Below, in pieces: positions 35,612 to 44,911 of a DNA stretch of 64,000 nt. Each line of letters begins with the position of its first letter. The first letter of the stretch is position 1. The position numbers were made by a program, and so were the translations under genes. Under the pieces are notes generated by a model. That model made no database searches. It had not been told where the DNA came from and saw only the letters and a program-made list of their open reading frames with translations. Source of the DNA: Parvimonas sp000223315 (GTDB lineage Bacteria > Bacillota > Clostridia > Tissierellales > Peptoniphilaceae). The stretch spans positions 1,054,001-1,118,000 of the forward strand of contig CP189843.1 in the NCBI GenBank assembly GCA_050262155.1, given 5' to 3'.

Positions 35612-35685
35612 AGTGCACCTCCTCATTCTTAAGACTCGCCGAATTAGGTGCTATGCTTCAAAAACCTAATCCGTGCGGTAACACA
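35612..35685 (-). ncRNA. Ribosomal protein L21 leader RNA
   Basis: The transcript between the predicted start and rplU contains the elements I associate with the Firmicutes L21 leader: a GCACGGATTAGG half pairing with CCTAATTCGGCGAG, then GTCTTAAG and the AGGAGG site. The stem GGATTAGGTTTTTG with its CCTAATTC partner is visible at 35643-35674. Its role would be autoregulation of the operon. I identified it from memory of the motif, not a covariance search. Confidence 0.7.
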
Positions 35686-35691
35686 ACAAGT

Positions 35692-35720
35692 AGTATAACA
35701 TAAAATCAATAAAAAATCAA
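35692..35720 (-). promoter_or_regulatory. Promoter of the rplU operon
   Basis: TTGATT (35715-35720) and TATACT (35692-35697), 17-base spacer, just upstream of the leader. Confidence 0.75.
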
Positions 35721-35824
35721 GATTTTTAAAAATTTTTCACAAAAAAAGAGTTATATAACATTTGTAGATTAAAAGATTGAAATTTCAACAAAAACTAAAT
35801 ATTTATATTATTTTAATTTTGTGA

Positions 35825-35984
35825 TATAATTATTGTAGTCTTGTGCTAATAACAAGACTACAATAATTTCATTATAATTAGCTTGATTTAATTATCAAAA
35901 TGAAATTATAATATAATAAATACAGTCTAGCCACAATGCACTAAACTGTATTTATTGCATCAAAATTACCTTAATAGTAATTTT
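35825..35984 (+). ncRNA. Structured 5' leader or small RNA upstream of the class A PBP gene
   Basis: A TATAAT at 35825-35830 is followed at once by four consecutive hairpins. They are a perfect 13-bp stem at 35832-35864; a stem of 11 plus 7 pairs with a 3-base bulge at 35863-35909; a perfect 12-bp stem at 35915-35956; and an 8-bp stem with a T5 run at 35962-35985. The PBP start codon is at 36071. The last hairpin could be an attenuator or the end of an independent small RNA of about 150 bases. I do not recognise a known family. Confidence 0.5.
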
Positions 35985-36070
35985 TAATATGATGTTTTAT
36001 TTTACTTTTAAAATAAGATAAAAAGTAATTAATATAAAAATAAAATGATTGTTATTTGAGGAGGTTTTTT

Positions 36071-38929
36071 ATGTCAGAGAAAAAAATAAAAAATATACAA
36101 TCTAAACAACCTAAAAATGAGAAAAAAAGTTTTGTAAAAACAATTTTCAAAGTTTTAAATATCACTATATTGACAATTCTAATGATTGGGGCAGGAATAA
36201 CAGGTATTTTTGCAACTACATTTGTCGATATTATGAAAGAAACACCGGTTGTAGATGCAACCAATATGAATGAACTTATGATTCAATCATCAAAAATACT
36301 TGACAGAGATGAAAATTTGGTTGAAAAAATAGAAAATCTAGAAAACAGAACGATAGTAAAACTAAAAGATGTTCCTGAACATTTAATAAATGCCTTTATT
36401 TCTATTGAAGACGAAAGATTTTATTCCCATAAAGGTGTTGACCCAATTGGAATAGCAAAAAGTCTTTTAGATACTGCTAGAGGAAGACTTAGAGGTGGTT
36501 CAACTATTGCTCAACAATTAGCAAGAAATATGTATCTTTCAAACGAAAAAAAGATTGAAAGAAAGTTAAAAGAAGCATATCTTGCTATAAAAATAACAGA
36601 TACTATAAAAAGAGAAGGTGTTCTTGAAGCATATTTAAATAGAGTTTTCTTGGGACAACATTCCTATGGGGTTCAATCTGCAAGTCAAGGATATTTTTCT
36701 AAGGATGTAAAAGACTTAACTATTGCAGAGTCAGCACTTCTTGCAGCAATCGTTCAAAGTCCTACAAACTATTCTCTTTATAAAACTATAAAGCCTGAAA
36801 ATGTAAGTGATGAATCTGCTGTTATAAAAGACTTAAATATCGGAGGTCAAATATATAAAGCAGTATACAATCCTAAAGTTTTGGACAGACAAAAATATGT
36901 TTTGAAAAAAATGTATGAACTTAAGAAAATAACAAAAGAAGAATATGATAATGCACTTAATGAAGATGTTTTTGCCGCTATAAAACCTAACAAAGGATTT
37001 GAAAGAGAAGTTTCAACTTATTTTACTGAGTATGTTAAATACCAAGTAGCTGAAAAGTTAATGAAAAAGTACAACTATACAAAAGAAGAAGCCTGGAATA
37101 AAATTTACAATGGTGGACTTACTATTCATTCAACAATGGATCAAACTATTCAGAAAAATTTAGAAAAACTATACAGTGATTTTGCAAATGTTATGAAAGC
37201 TCCAAAGAGAGGAAATCCTGCTTTCGCTTCTTTTAACAAAGATAAATCAAGTAATATCACTGATTCAAAAGGGAAAATTATACTATATAAAAAATCTAAC
37301 CTTATTGACGGAAATAATAATATAATAATACCAAAAGGTGAGTTTACTGTAAATGAAGATAAATCATTAGAAATAAAAAGCTCAAGGGTTTCAATTTATC
37401 AAAATGTATTGTCAATAGCAAGTTTTTATACAGTTAACGACCAAAATAACCTAGTTACACATGGAATTGGAAACTTTCAAATTCCGGAAGGAAATTTAAC
37501 TTCAGAAAGCGATAAAAGTTTTAAAATTAATGCAGAATTCTTTGAAACTTATAAAGATTTTTATAATATAAATGATAATGGAAGTTTATCTTTAAATTCA
37601 AAGTATTTCCAAATAGATGAAAAAGGTACATTGCAACCCCAATCATCTTCCGTTGTAATGAATCATAGAACAGGTGAATTAATCGCTATAATTGGTGGTA
37701 GAGAAACAACCGGACATCCACTAAATAGAGCTTACAGAGTTCCAAGACAACCTGGTTCAACAATGAAACCATTAGGTGTTTATACTCCTGCATTGGATAA
37801 TGGATATACTGCAGCTACCGGAATTGAAGATGCCCCACATTATAATGATAAAAAAGAACTTTGGCCAAAAAACTGGTATAATGGCTATAGAGGATTGCAA
37901 ACTTTAAGACAAAGCCTTGTACAATCTATAAACGTAAATGCTGTAAAAACTTTAGAAGATATTGGAATTGAAAAATCAAAAGAATATTTAAAGAGATTCG
38001 GTTTGATAAACGAAGAAAATGAATTGGATGATACTTATGTTTCAAGATCAGAAAGTGTGGATTATAACGATGAAAACTTGTCAAGTATGGCTTTAGGAGC
38101 TATGACAAGAGGTATTACTAACTTAAAAATGACCGGAGCTTACGCTGCAATAGCAAATGATGGAAAGTATCTTGAACCTATTTCATTTACAAAGGTTGTT
38201 GATTCAACAGGAAAAGTTATTTTAGAACCGGAGCAAAAGCAAAGAGAAGTTACTTCTAAGGAAAATGCTTTTATTATGAGAGATATTTTAAAAGGTGTTC
38301 CGGATGCAATGGCACAAGGAGCAAAACATCCAACTATAGAAGTATCGGGAAAAACAGGTACAACAAGTGACATCAGAGACTCTTGGTTCGTAGGTTTTAC
38401 TCCATATTATACAATTGGAACTTGGATAGGATTTGATAATCAAAATATTGAACTTAGTAACAATAATTCTATGGCAGCTACACTTTGGGGAAAAGTTAAT
38501 AAAATAGTTCTGGAAGGAAAACCTGCTAAAAAATTCGATCCACCATCTGAAAATATAATTAAAAAATATGTTTCTATACGATCCGGTCTGTTAATGCCTG
38601 AAGGATCAGGAGGCGGAATTTACGAATACTTTGTAAAAGGTACTGAACCTACAAAATATGAAGAATTGTATTATATAATTTATCAAATTGATAAGCGAAA
38701 TGGAAAATTGGCAAATACTACAACAAAAGACAAGTATATTGAAAACAAAAAGTATTATATAAAACCTGAAGCTTACAAAAAAGGTAAAACCGATTATGCT
38801 CAGGAAGACTTTGTAAATCCACCTCCAACAGAGGTTTCTGAAATAATAGATTCAGACAATTCACAAAATCCTAATGATGATAATAATTCAAATAATAACA
38901 GTAACAATAATAATAATAACGAAGAATAG
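36071..38929 (+). CDS. Class A penicillin-binding protein (PBP1A type)
   Basis: A 952-residue bifunctional peptidoglycan synthase. An N-terminal membrane helix (about residues 25-50) is followed by a glycosyltransferase 51 domain with catalytic Glu113 in EDERFYSH and RGGSTIAQQLARN. The transpeptidase domain carries STMK at 563-566, SIN at 619-621 and KTG at 761-763. Between them lies an extra segment of about 150 residues (375-525), and the C terminus is an Asp/Asn-rich tail. ATG 36071 is chosen for its GAGGAGG site. The gene is monocistronic behind a structured leader. Confidence 0.95.
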   Translation: MSEKKIKNIQSKQPKNEKKSFVKTIFKVLNITILTILMIGAGITGIFATTFVDIMKETPVVDATNMNELMIQSSKILDRDENLVEKIENLENRTIVKLKDVPEHLINAFISIEDERFYSHKGVDPIGIAKSLLDTARGRLRGGSTIAQQLARNMYLSNEKKIERKLKEAYLAIKITDTIKREGVLEAYLNRVFLGQHSYGVQSASQGYFSKDVKDLTIAESALLAAIVQSPTNYSLYKTIKPENVSDESAVIKDLNIGGQIYKAVYNPKVLDRQKYVLKKMYELKKITKEEYDNALNEDVFAAIKPNKGFEREVSTYFTEYVKYQVAEKLMKKYNYTKEEAWNKIYNGGLTIHSTMDQTIQKNLEKLYSDFANVMKAPKRGNPAFASFNKDKSSNITDSKGKIILYKKSNLIDGNNNIIIPKGEFTVNEDKSLEIKSSRVSIYQNVLSIASFYTVNDQNNLVTHGIGNFQIPEGNLTSESDKSFKINAEFFETYKDFYNINDNGSLSLNSKYFQIDEKGTLQPQSSSVVMNHRTGELIAIIGGRETTGHPLNRAYRVPRQPGSTMKPLGVYTPALDNGYTAATGIEDAPHYNDKKELWPKNWYNGYRGLQTLRQSLVQSINVNAVKTLEDIGIEKSKEYLKRFGLINEENELDDTYVSRSESVDYNDENLSSMALGAMTRGITNLKMTGAYAAIANDGKYLEPISFTKVVDSTGKVILEPEQKQREVTSKENAFIMRDILKGVPDAMAQGAKHPTIEVSGKTGTTSDIRDSWFVGFTPYYTIGTWIGFDNQNIELSNNNSMAATLWGKVNKIVLEGKPAKKFDPPSENIIKKYVSIRSGLLMPEGSGGGIYEYFVKGTEPTKYEELYYIIYQIDKRNGKLANTTTKDKYIENKKYYIKPEAYKKGKTDYAQEDFVNPPPTEVSEIIDSDNSQNPNDDNNSNNNSNNNNNNEE

Positions 38930-38938
38930 TATTTAACA

Positions 38939-38970
38939 CAAAAAAGAGTTGCAATTTGCAACTCTTTTTT
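38939..38970. terminator. Bidirectional terminator between the PBP gene and mnmA
   Basis: A perfect 13-bp stem (AAAAAGAGTTGCA and its complement) with T tract; the convergent mnmA stop codon touches its edge. Confidence 0.9.
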
Positions 38971-40045
38971 AGTATACTTCATCTATTATTCCACCACCGA
39001 CTACTATATCTTCCAAATAAAATACAGCTGATTGTCCTTTGTTCGGAGCTCTTACCTGTTTTTCAAATTCTACAAATAGCTCATTATTTTTATAAAATAA
39101 TAATGCTTTTGTTTCACTTTGTCCATGTCTTACTTTTACACTTACTTCTAATGGCTTTTCCAAAATATCAAAAGGTATAAAATGTTCATCCCTAATTTTT
39201 ATTTTATCTTTGTAAAGTGAATCTTCATCTGATAATGTAATAGTATTGTCTATTGCATTTATTTTTGAAACGAAAACTCTCTTCCCTAACGCGATTCCAA
39301 GTCCTTTCCTTTGTCCTACAGTATAGTAAACTATACCTTTATGTTTGCCAAGTTTATTCCCAGTTTCATCAATAAAATATCCTTCCTTTATCAATTCAGG
39401 ATTTCTCTGTTTGATAAATAATCCATGATCTCTATTTTGAACAAAACAAATTTCTTCACTGTCTTTTTTTGAATAAGTCAAAATATTCTCATCTCTAGCG
39501 ATATTTCTTACTTCATCTTTTATTAAATCTGCAAGTGGAAATAATGTTTTTGATAAAACTTCTTGACTTGTATTATATAAAAAATATGTCTGGTCTTTTT
39601 TTGAATCCTTTGCTCTTTTTAATAGATATCTATTATAATTTTTGTCAAACTCGACTTTTGCATAATGTCCCGTAGAAATAAAATCTGCTTTTAGTGGCTT
39701 TATTTTCTCTACAAAACTATTAAATTTAATATATTTATTACAAGCAACACAAGGATTTGGAGTGTAACCAAGAGAGTACTCTCTTACAAAATTTTCAATT
39801 ACTTTTCTATCAAATTCTTCACTAAAGCTCATTGTATAGTGCTTTACTCCCATAGCTTCAGCAACAATTTTTGCATCCATAACAGAAGATAAAGAACAAC
39901 AGCCCTTTTCTTCATCATAAAGATGCCCTTTAGGTACTAAATTCATAGTAACTCCAATTACTTCATATCCATCTTTCAATAACAAATGGCAGGCAACACA
40001 ACTGTCGACCCCGCCACTCATTCCTAAAATAACTCTTCTATTCAA
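38969..40045 (-). CDS. mnmA: tRNA-specific 2-thiouridylase MnmA
   Basis: MnmA thiolates uridine 34 of Lys, Glu and Gln tRNAs. The 358-residue protein has the PP-loop GMSGGVDSCVACHLL, the catalytic cysteine in TPNPCVACNKYIKF (about residue 97) and the second cysteine in SEEICFVQ (about residue 195). The sulphur-donating cysteine desulphurase is not in the window. It is the last gene of the run glmM-degV-mnmA. Confidence 0.96.
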   Translation of the reverse strand: MNRRVILGMSGGVDSCVACHLLLKDGYEVIGVTMNLVPKGHLYDEEKGCCSLSSVMDAKIVAEAMGVKHYTMSFSEEFDRKVIENFVREYSLGYTPNPCVACNKYIKFNSFVEKIKPLKADFISTGHYAKVEFDKNYNRYLLKRAKDSKKDQTYFLYNTSQEVLSKTLFPLADLIKDEVRNIARDENILTYSKKDSEEICFVQNRDHGLFIKQRNPELIKEGYFIDETGNKLGKHKGIVYYTVGQRKGLGIALGKRVFVSKINAIDNTITLSDEDSLYKDKIKIRDEHFIPFDILEKPLEVSVKVRHGQSETKALLFYKNNELFVEFEKQVRAPNKGQSAVFYLEDIVVGGGIIDEVY

Positions 40046-40055
40046 AATTACCTCA

Positions 40056-40886
40056 CTAATAACTGATAATTATTCCGCCTTCATTTTCATAAGTTGAAGA
40101 TAAACCTCTTGCAGGAACAATTAAAACATCTTTAAAATTATATCTTTCAACAATTTTATCCTTTATTTCTTTTGCTCTTTCTAAACAATTACAATGAGTT
40201 ATAACCAATATTTTTTCTTCAAAATTAGAACCATTTGCACCTATTGCATCAATAAGCTCACTATATGCCTTTTTTAGACCTCTAACTTTCTTATAAATAT
40301 CTATTTCTCCATCAACCCCCTGCATAACAGGTTTTATTGAAAATGCAGATGCAATCATAGCTTTTATTTTAGAAATTCTACCATTTTTTATTAAATTATC
40401 AAGACTTTCTAAAACAAAAAATATATTCATTTCTGAAATATATTTTGTAACATCATCAACTATTTCTTGAAATGACATTTTTTTATCTATACATTCTTGT
40501 AATTTCAATGCAACTAATGTTTCACTAGCTGCAGCAGATTTTGTATCAAAAACATGAATTAATCTTTTGCCTTTTTCAAGTACCATAGTTTTTGCCAAAC
40601 AAGCATTAGAATATGTTGCACTTAACTTTCCAGATAAAGTAAGACAAAAAACTTCTTTTGCACCTTCAAATTTATCCATAAAAAGTTTAGGAGAAGGTGC
40701 TGCTGTTTTTATAGAACTAGCATTTCTCATTGCTTGAATATATTTATCGACATCTAAATTCTCATCATCTAAATAATCAACATCATCCAGTTGTAATGTC
40801 AAAGGAACTAATTCGATATCTAGTTTACTTTTCATCTCCTCAGTTAAATCACAACAACTGTCAGCAACTATCAATCTTTCTTTCAT
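40056..40886 (-). CDS. DegV family fatty-acid-binding protein
   Basis: A 276-residue DegV protein. Family members bind fatty acids and act with a fatty acid kinase (FakA), presenting the acyl chain for phosphorylation. Typical parts are the N-terminal VADSCCDLTEEM and ETLVALKLQECID. The first motif has two cysteines where many DegV proteins have DSTADL. It lies between glmM and mnmA with gaps of 1-10 bases. Confidence 0.9.
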   Translation of the reverse strand: MKERLIVADSCCDLTEEMKSKLDIELVPLTLQLDDVDYLDDENLDVDKYIQAMRNASSIKTAAPSPKLFMDKFEGAKEVFCLTLSGKLSATYSNACLAKTMVLEKGKRLIHVFDTKSAAASETLVALKLQECIDKKMSFQEIVDDVTKYISEMNIFFVLESLDNLIKNGRISKIKAMIASAFSIKPVMQGVDGEIDIYKKVRGLKKAYSELIDAIGANGSNFEEKILVITHCNCLERAKEIKDKIVERYNFKDVLIVPARGLSSTYENEGGIIISY

Positions 40887-40887
40887 A

Positions 40888-42222
40888 CTATCCTAACCTC
40901 TCTTCAATAAATTTAGCAAGTTTTTTAGCTTCAATTTCTAATTCTTTTTGATTTTCTCCTTCAATCATCACTCTAACTAAAGGTTCTGTTCCAGAAGGTC
41001 TTATTAAAACTCTTCCATTTCCTGAAAATTTTTCTTCTATTTTCTTTATTTTATCTACTATTTCTTTATCTTGTGAATAAGCATTTCTGTTTTCTAATTT
41101 AACTTTTGCATTTACTAAAACTTGTGGATATGAAATCATAAGTTCATTAAAATACGATAGCTTATTTATACTACTTGCAACTAATTCACAAATTTTAAGA
41201 GCTGTAAAAGTTCCATCTCCTGTCGTACTGTCATTTAAGAAAATCATATGTCCTGATTGTTCAGCTCCAAGAATATAGTCGTGTTCAAGCATTTGTTCAA
41301 GAACAAATCTATCCCCAACTTTTGCTGCAACAAAATCAACATCTATTGAGTCCAAATATTTCTTTAATCCGATATTACTCATAACTGTTCCTACAACAGC
41401 ATTATTTGTAAGCTCATCTTTTTCTTTGTATGATTTAGCCATAGCTGCCAAAATATGATCTCCGTCCATAATATTTCCTTTTTCATCAACAGCTAAACAT
41501 CTGTCAGCATCTCCGTCAAAGGCAAAACCCATATCAACTTCGTTTTCTAAAACAGCTTTTCTCACAACTTCCATATTTGTACTACCACAATTTAGATTAA
41601 TGTTCTTGCCATCAGGTGCAGTATTTAAAGATATAACTTCCATTCCAAGTTCTTCAAATAATTTTCTGGCAATTTTATAACTTGCTCCATTTCCAAAATC
41701 TACAGCTATTTTTAAGTTTGAAAAATCCGCATCTACTCTTGATTTTAAATAATCTGTATAAATTGAAACTGCCTCTTTTTCTTCCGTAAAAATTCCTTCG
41801 TGAATTTCTCCAAAATCAAAATTTTCATCATCTAAAATATTTTCTACTCTAAATTCAATATCGTCTGAAAGCTTAAATCCATTTTCATTAAAAATCTTTA
41901 TTCCATTATATTTAAAAGGATTATGAGATGCAGAAATAACAGCACCTCCAACCGCTTTAAAATATTTAATTAAATAAGCAACAGTTGGTGTAGGTGCAAT
42001 TCCAATGCTAACTACATTAAATCCCATTTCCAACAACCCTTTTGCTAAACTATCTTCAAGATTTTTTCCGCTTTCTCTAGTATCTCTACCTATTATAAAT
42101 AATTTTTCTTCTTTATCTTTTAAAATATATCCAACAGATTTTCCAATTTTATAAGCCAGTTCGTTAGTTAAATTTTCGCCATAAACCCCACGAACTCCAT
42201 CTGTTCCAAAATAATTACCCAT
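40888..42222 (-). CDS. glmM: Phosphoglucosamine mutase
   Basis: GlmM converts glucosamine 6-phosphate to the 1-phosphate for UDP-GlcNAc and peptidoglycan synthesis. The 444-residue protein has the active-site serine in AVISASHNPFKYNGIK (about residue 100), the metal loop DGDADRCLAVD and the C-terminal phosphate-binding RPSGTEPLVRVM. It begins the glmM-degV-mnmA run. Confidence 0.96.
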   Translation of the reverse strand: MGNYFGTDGVRGVYGENLTNELAYKIGKSVGYILKDKEEKLFIIGRDTRESGKNLEDSLAKGLLEMGFNVVSIGIAPTPTVAYLIKYFKAVGGAVISASHNPFKYNGIKIFNENGFKLSDDIEFRVENILDDENFDFGEIHEGIFTEEKEAVSIYTDYLKSRVDADFSNLKIAVDFGNGASYKIARKLFEELGMEVISLNTAPDGKNINLNCGSTNMEVVRKAVLENEVDMGFAFDGDADRCLAVDEKGNIMDGDHILAAMAKSYKEKDELTNNAVVGTVMSNIGLKKYLDSIDVDFVAAKVGDRFVLEQMLEHDYILGAEQSGHMIFLNDSTTGDGTFTALKICELVASSINKLSYFNELMISYPQVLVNAKVKLENRNAYSQDKEIVDKIKKIEEKFSGNGRVLIRPSGTEPLVRVMIEGENQKELEIEAKKLAKFIEERLG

Positions 42223-42315
42223 TTTTTCTCCTATTTAAGTTATAAATTTATTCACGATTACATACATAATCAAAATAATTATATCATAAAATCTTAAAAA
42301 AATCATTATTTGTAA

Positions 42316-42383
42316 TAAAAAAATAATGTATCAATGCACTACAACCATTTGTTTTTTAGTCATTATCAGTACAGATACATTAT
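42316..42383 (-). terminator. Terminator-like hairpin after the MFS gene
   Basis: TAATGTATC (42324-42332) pairs with GATACATTA (42374-42382) across a 41-base loop, followed by T7 on the minus strand. The long loop makes it less certain than the others in the window. Confidence 0.6.
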
Positions 42384-42389
42384 CTTTCT

Positions 42390-43661
42390 TTAAATCTTTT
42401 CTTTTATTTTAAATTGTGCCATTAATATACTTACCAATGTTATTCCAATTACAATAAGATAAATTGATTTGTTTTGCTCAAAGCCTAAAATTCCTTGTGG
42501 AATTAATTTTGAAATCCAAAGATAAACTCTGTCTCCAAAATATACTCCCATCGCAAAAAACAATTGAAATATTCCCATACTTACATTTCTATCTTCCTTT
42601 TCAAAATATTGCATTGCCATTGAAATCAGACAAGTATATGCAATTCCATATCCAAAACCGTTAAATACATATCCTAAAAATGCTGGAAGATAAGAATTTG
42701 TTAATAAAATTATTATATAAAAAACTAAATTTGAAGCCAGTCCTAAAACCAAAGTTTTTTCAATTCCGATTTTCTTTGCAAAATACGTTCCTGCAAGTAC
42801 ACTTGCAATAAGTTGAGGAAATGCGAATAAAACATCAATATACGCCAAAAATATTGGGGGCATATTCAAATTAACTTTTGCATAGGCAATCATATTAGCC
42901 CCTGAAGTTGAAAATTTTATAAATGAAACTAAAATCGCTATCAAACAGATATAGAAATATCCTTTAAATTCAAAAACTTTCTTTACTTTCTCAAAGCTAA
43001 ATCTCTTTGCAGAATAAGAAACGTCTTTAACAAAAAAAGTTAAAATTAAAGCTACAATTGAAATTGTTGCAGAAAGAGTCCAAAGCAATTTAAAATTTTT
43101 ATATGTTCCATAAGTTGATAAATATTGAATGGGTGCTGCTATAAATTCTGCTAAAAGTGGTGCTATTGATAATATAGATGCAGAAATTGCTGCTTTTTCT
43201 TTAGAAAAAGTCTCTGAAAACAACACATTGAAAACCGCAAGCATTGAAGCACATATTCCCATAGCTATTGATGAAAAATAAAGGCTACTATAACTTGGTT
43301 TTAAAACCACCATAAGTGATGCCAATGTCAAAACAAAAAGTGCAATTTGAATAAATATTTTTTTCCTATTAAAAATATCACTTAATATAAAAATAGGTAA
43401 TCTTATAAAGCAACTTATAAGTCCATATGCAGAAGTTATCTGTGCTGCTAAAACAATTGAAAAGCCTAGCCCTCCCTCTTCCATAGGACTTATGGCATAA
43501 AGCTTTCTATATGCTCTAACTACAGTTATTCCACTCCAAAAAAGTACAAATAACCAGAATATAAGTTTTTGATTTCTGTCTAAATCATATTTTTTTGAAA
43601 TAAAAAATATAATTATAAAAGTTAAAATTATCATAAAAATTGATGAATAAAGTTTATACAT
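42390..43661 (-). CDS. MFS transporter coupled to the ArsM-like selenoprotein gene
   Basis: A 423-residue permease with about twelve membrane helices and an MFS-type loop LSDIFNRKKIF at about residues 98-108. Its ribosome binding site TAGGAG overlaps the TAG stop of the ArsM-like gene, nine bases upstream of its ATG, so the two are translationally linked. An exporter for the methylated product is a reasonable idea but only from context; the sequence gives no substrate. Confidence 0.85.
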   Translation of the reverse strand: MYKLYSSIFMIILTFIIIFFISKKYDLDRNQKLIFWLFVLFWSGITVVRAYRKLYAISPMEEGGLGFSIVLAAQITSAYGLISCFIRLPIFILSDIFNRKKIFIQIALFVLTLASLMVVLKPSYSSLYFSSIAMGICASMLAVFNVLFSETFSKEKAAISASILSIAPLLAEFIAAPIQYLSTYGTYKNFKLLWTLSATISIVALILTFFVKDVSYSAKRFSFEKVKKVFEFKGYFYICLIAILVSFIKFSTSGANMIAYAKVNLNMPPIFLAYIDVLFAFPQLIASVLAGTYFAKKIGIEKTLVLGLASNLVFYIIILLTNSYLPAFLGYVFNGFGYGIAYTCLISMAMQYFEKEDRNVSMGIFQLFFAMGVYFGDRVYLWISKLIPQGILGFEQNKSIYLIVIGITLVSILMAQFKIKEKI

Positions 43662-43670
43662 TTTTCACTC

Positions 43671-44435
43671 CTAATTCTTTGGCTTAACTGCCAAAATTTT
43701 ACCACGTCTTATATATTTCTTTAAATCTAATTTATGTCCCCATTTTGCAAGATATTCATCAGTCAGATCCTCTTCAATGATTGTATAAAGTTCAAACCCG
43801 ACCTTTTTCAATATATTCTTTAACTTCTCCAAAGTTATAGAACCTGCGACTCAAGTAGCATGAAAAATCGGTTCGTCTTTAACCCAAGTAGGCAATTCAT
43901 TAAACTGAACAATATCTGAAATTGAAATTCTTCCACCCGGTTTTAAAACTCTAAATATTTCAGAATACACCTTTTCCTTATCTTCACATAAGTTTATAAC
44001 ACAATTTGAAATTACACAATCAACAAAATCGCTCTCAACTTTAAGATTATCTATATCTGAAACTCTAAAATCTGTATTTAAAAATCCTTTTTTCTCTCTT
44101 ATGTAATTTGCCCTTTCAACCATCTCCGAAAGTCTATCAACCCCAATCACAAGTCCTTCCTTCCCAACGATTTTACAGGCTTTAAAAACGTCCATTCCTT
44201 TGCCACAGCCTAAATCTAAGACTGTTTCTCCGGATTTTAAATTTGCATTTTCAATTGGATTTCCACAACCCAAGCCTAGATTTGCCCCATTTTCTAAATC
44301 TTCTAAAGTATATCCTAAACTTAGAGCTATTTTCTTTTCAAGCTCTTTACTATCTTCGCTTTCACTTAATCTATCTTTTAAAGCAATATTTTTATATAAA
44401 TTATCTATTACTTTTTTATTATCACAACATTTCAT
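43671..44435 (-). CDS. ArsM-like SAM methyltransferase, probable selenoprotein (in-frame UGA)
   Basis: The protein matches arsenite methyltransferases: LGLGCGNP, SGETVLDLGCGKGMDVF (motif I), VISNCVINLCEDKEKV and FRVLKPGGRISISDIV. An in-frame UGA at 43851-43853 (codon 195) falls where ArsM proteins have a conserved metal-binding Cys before VAGS. Translation continues for 59 more family-like codons (ITLEKLKNILKKVGFELYTI) to TAG at 43671. Reading UGA as selenocysteine gives 254 residues. A SECIS-like hairpin follows. The substrate could be arsenite or another metalloid. Without recoding it would be a truncated protein of 194 residues. Confidence 0.8.
43815..43843 (-). promoter_or_regulatory. Bacterial SECIS-like hairpin
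   Basis: In the mRNA the segment after UGA folds as UUCU/AGAA, one A-A mismatch, then UAACUU/AAGUUA around the loop UGGAG. A G-U pair can extend the base. The loop begins 19 nucleotides after the UGA, within the usual range of about 16-37, and has a G among its first two bases as expected for bacterial SECIS elements. Confidence 0.7.
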
Positions 44436-44557
44436 AATAATCCTCCATATAACCTAATCATTTTATCACAAAATCTAATAATAGTCTAATCTTTCGTTCT
44501 ATATGTACCACGATATTTTACAACTAAGCAATTTTATTTTTTAGAGTTAAATATAAC

Positions 44558-44586
44558 TTGATTTTTTTCTAAATTACCTGTATTAT
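44558..44586 (+). promoter_or_regulatory. Promoter of the DUF1858 gene
   Basis: TTGATT (44558-44563) and TATTAT (44581-44586), 17-base spacer. Confidence 0.6.
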
Positions 44587-44616
44587 ATGGGTATAAGATA
44601 ACTAGGAGGTGCAGTT

Positions 44617-44814
44617 ATGAAAATAACAAAAGATATGCTAATAGGAGACATTATCCAAATTCATCCGGATGCTGTTGAAATTCTATTTAATTTCGGACTT
44701 TCTTGTGTTGGTTGTCCTGCAAGTCAAATGGAAACTCTTGAAGAAGCAACAATGGTTCATGGATTAAATTTAGATTTACTTCTTGATGTCTTAAATGAAA
44801 ACACTTCAGAATAA
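44617..44814 (+). CDS. DUF1858 domain protein
   Basis: A 65-residue stand-alone DUF1858 protein, recognised from ILFNFGLSCVGCPASQMETL with its CxxC pair and ATMVHGLNLD. The domain also occurs at the N terminus of ScdA/Ric iron-sulphur repair proteins, so a role in redox or iron chemistry is plausible. It has a strong AGGAGGTG site and its own promoter, divergent from the ArsM-like gene. Confidence 0.88.
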   Translation: MKITKDMLIGDIIQIHPDAVEILFNFGLSCVGCPASQMETLEEATMVHGLNLDLLLDVLNENTSE

Positions 44815-44860
44815 AATTTTCCTCACCTTTCACAAAAGTGTTTGGTGAGTAGTACATAAA

Positions 44861-44893
44861 AAAATCGCGAGTAAAGTTATCGCGATTTTTTAT
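44861..44893. terminator. Bidirectional terminator
   Basis: AAAATCGCGA (44861-44870) and its perfect complement (44880-44889) with A/T tracts, between the DUF1858 gene and convergent pepD. A second GC-richer hairpin (CTCACC with GGTGAG, 44822-44849) lies just before it. Confidence 0.85.
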
Positions 44894-44911
44894 ATATTAT
44901 ATACTTATTTT

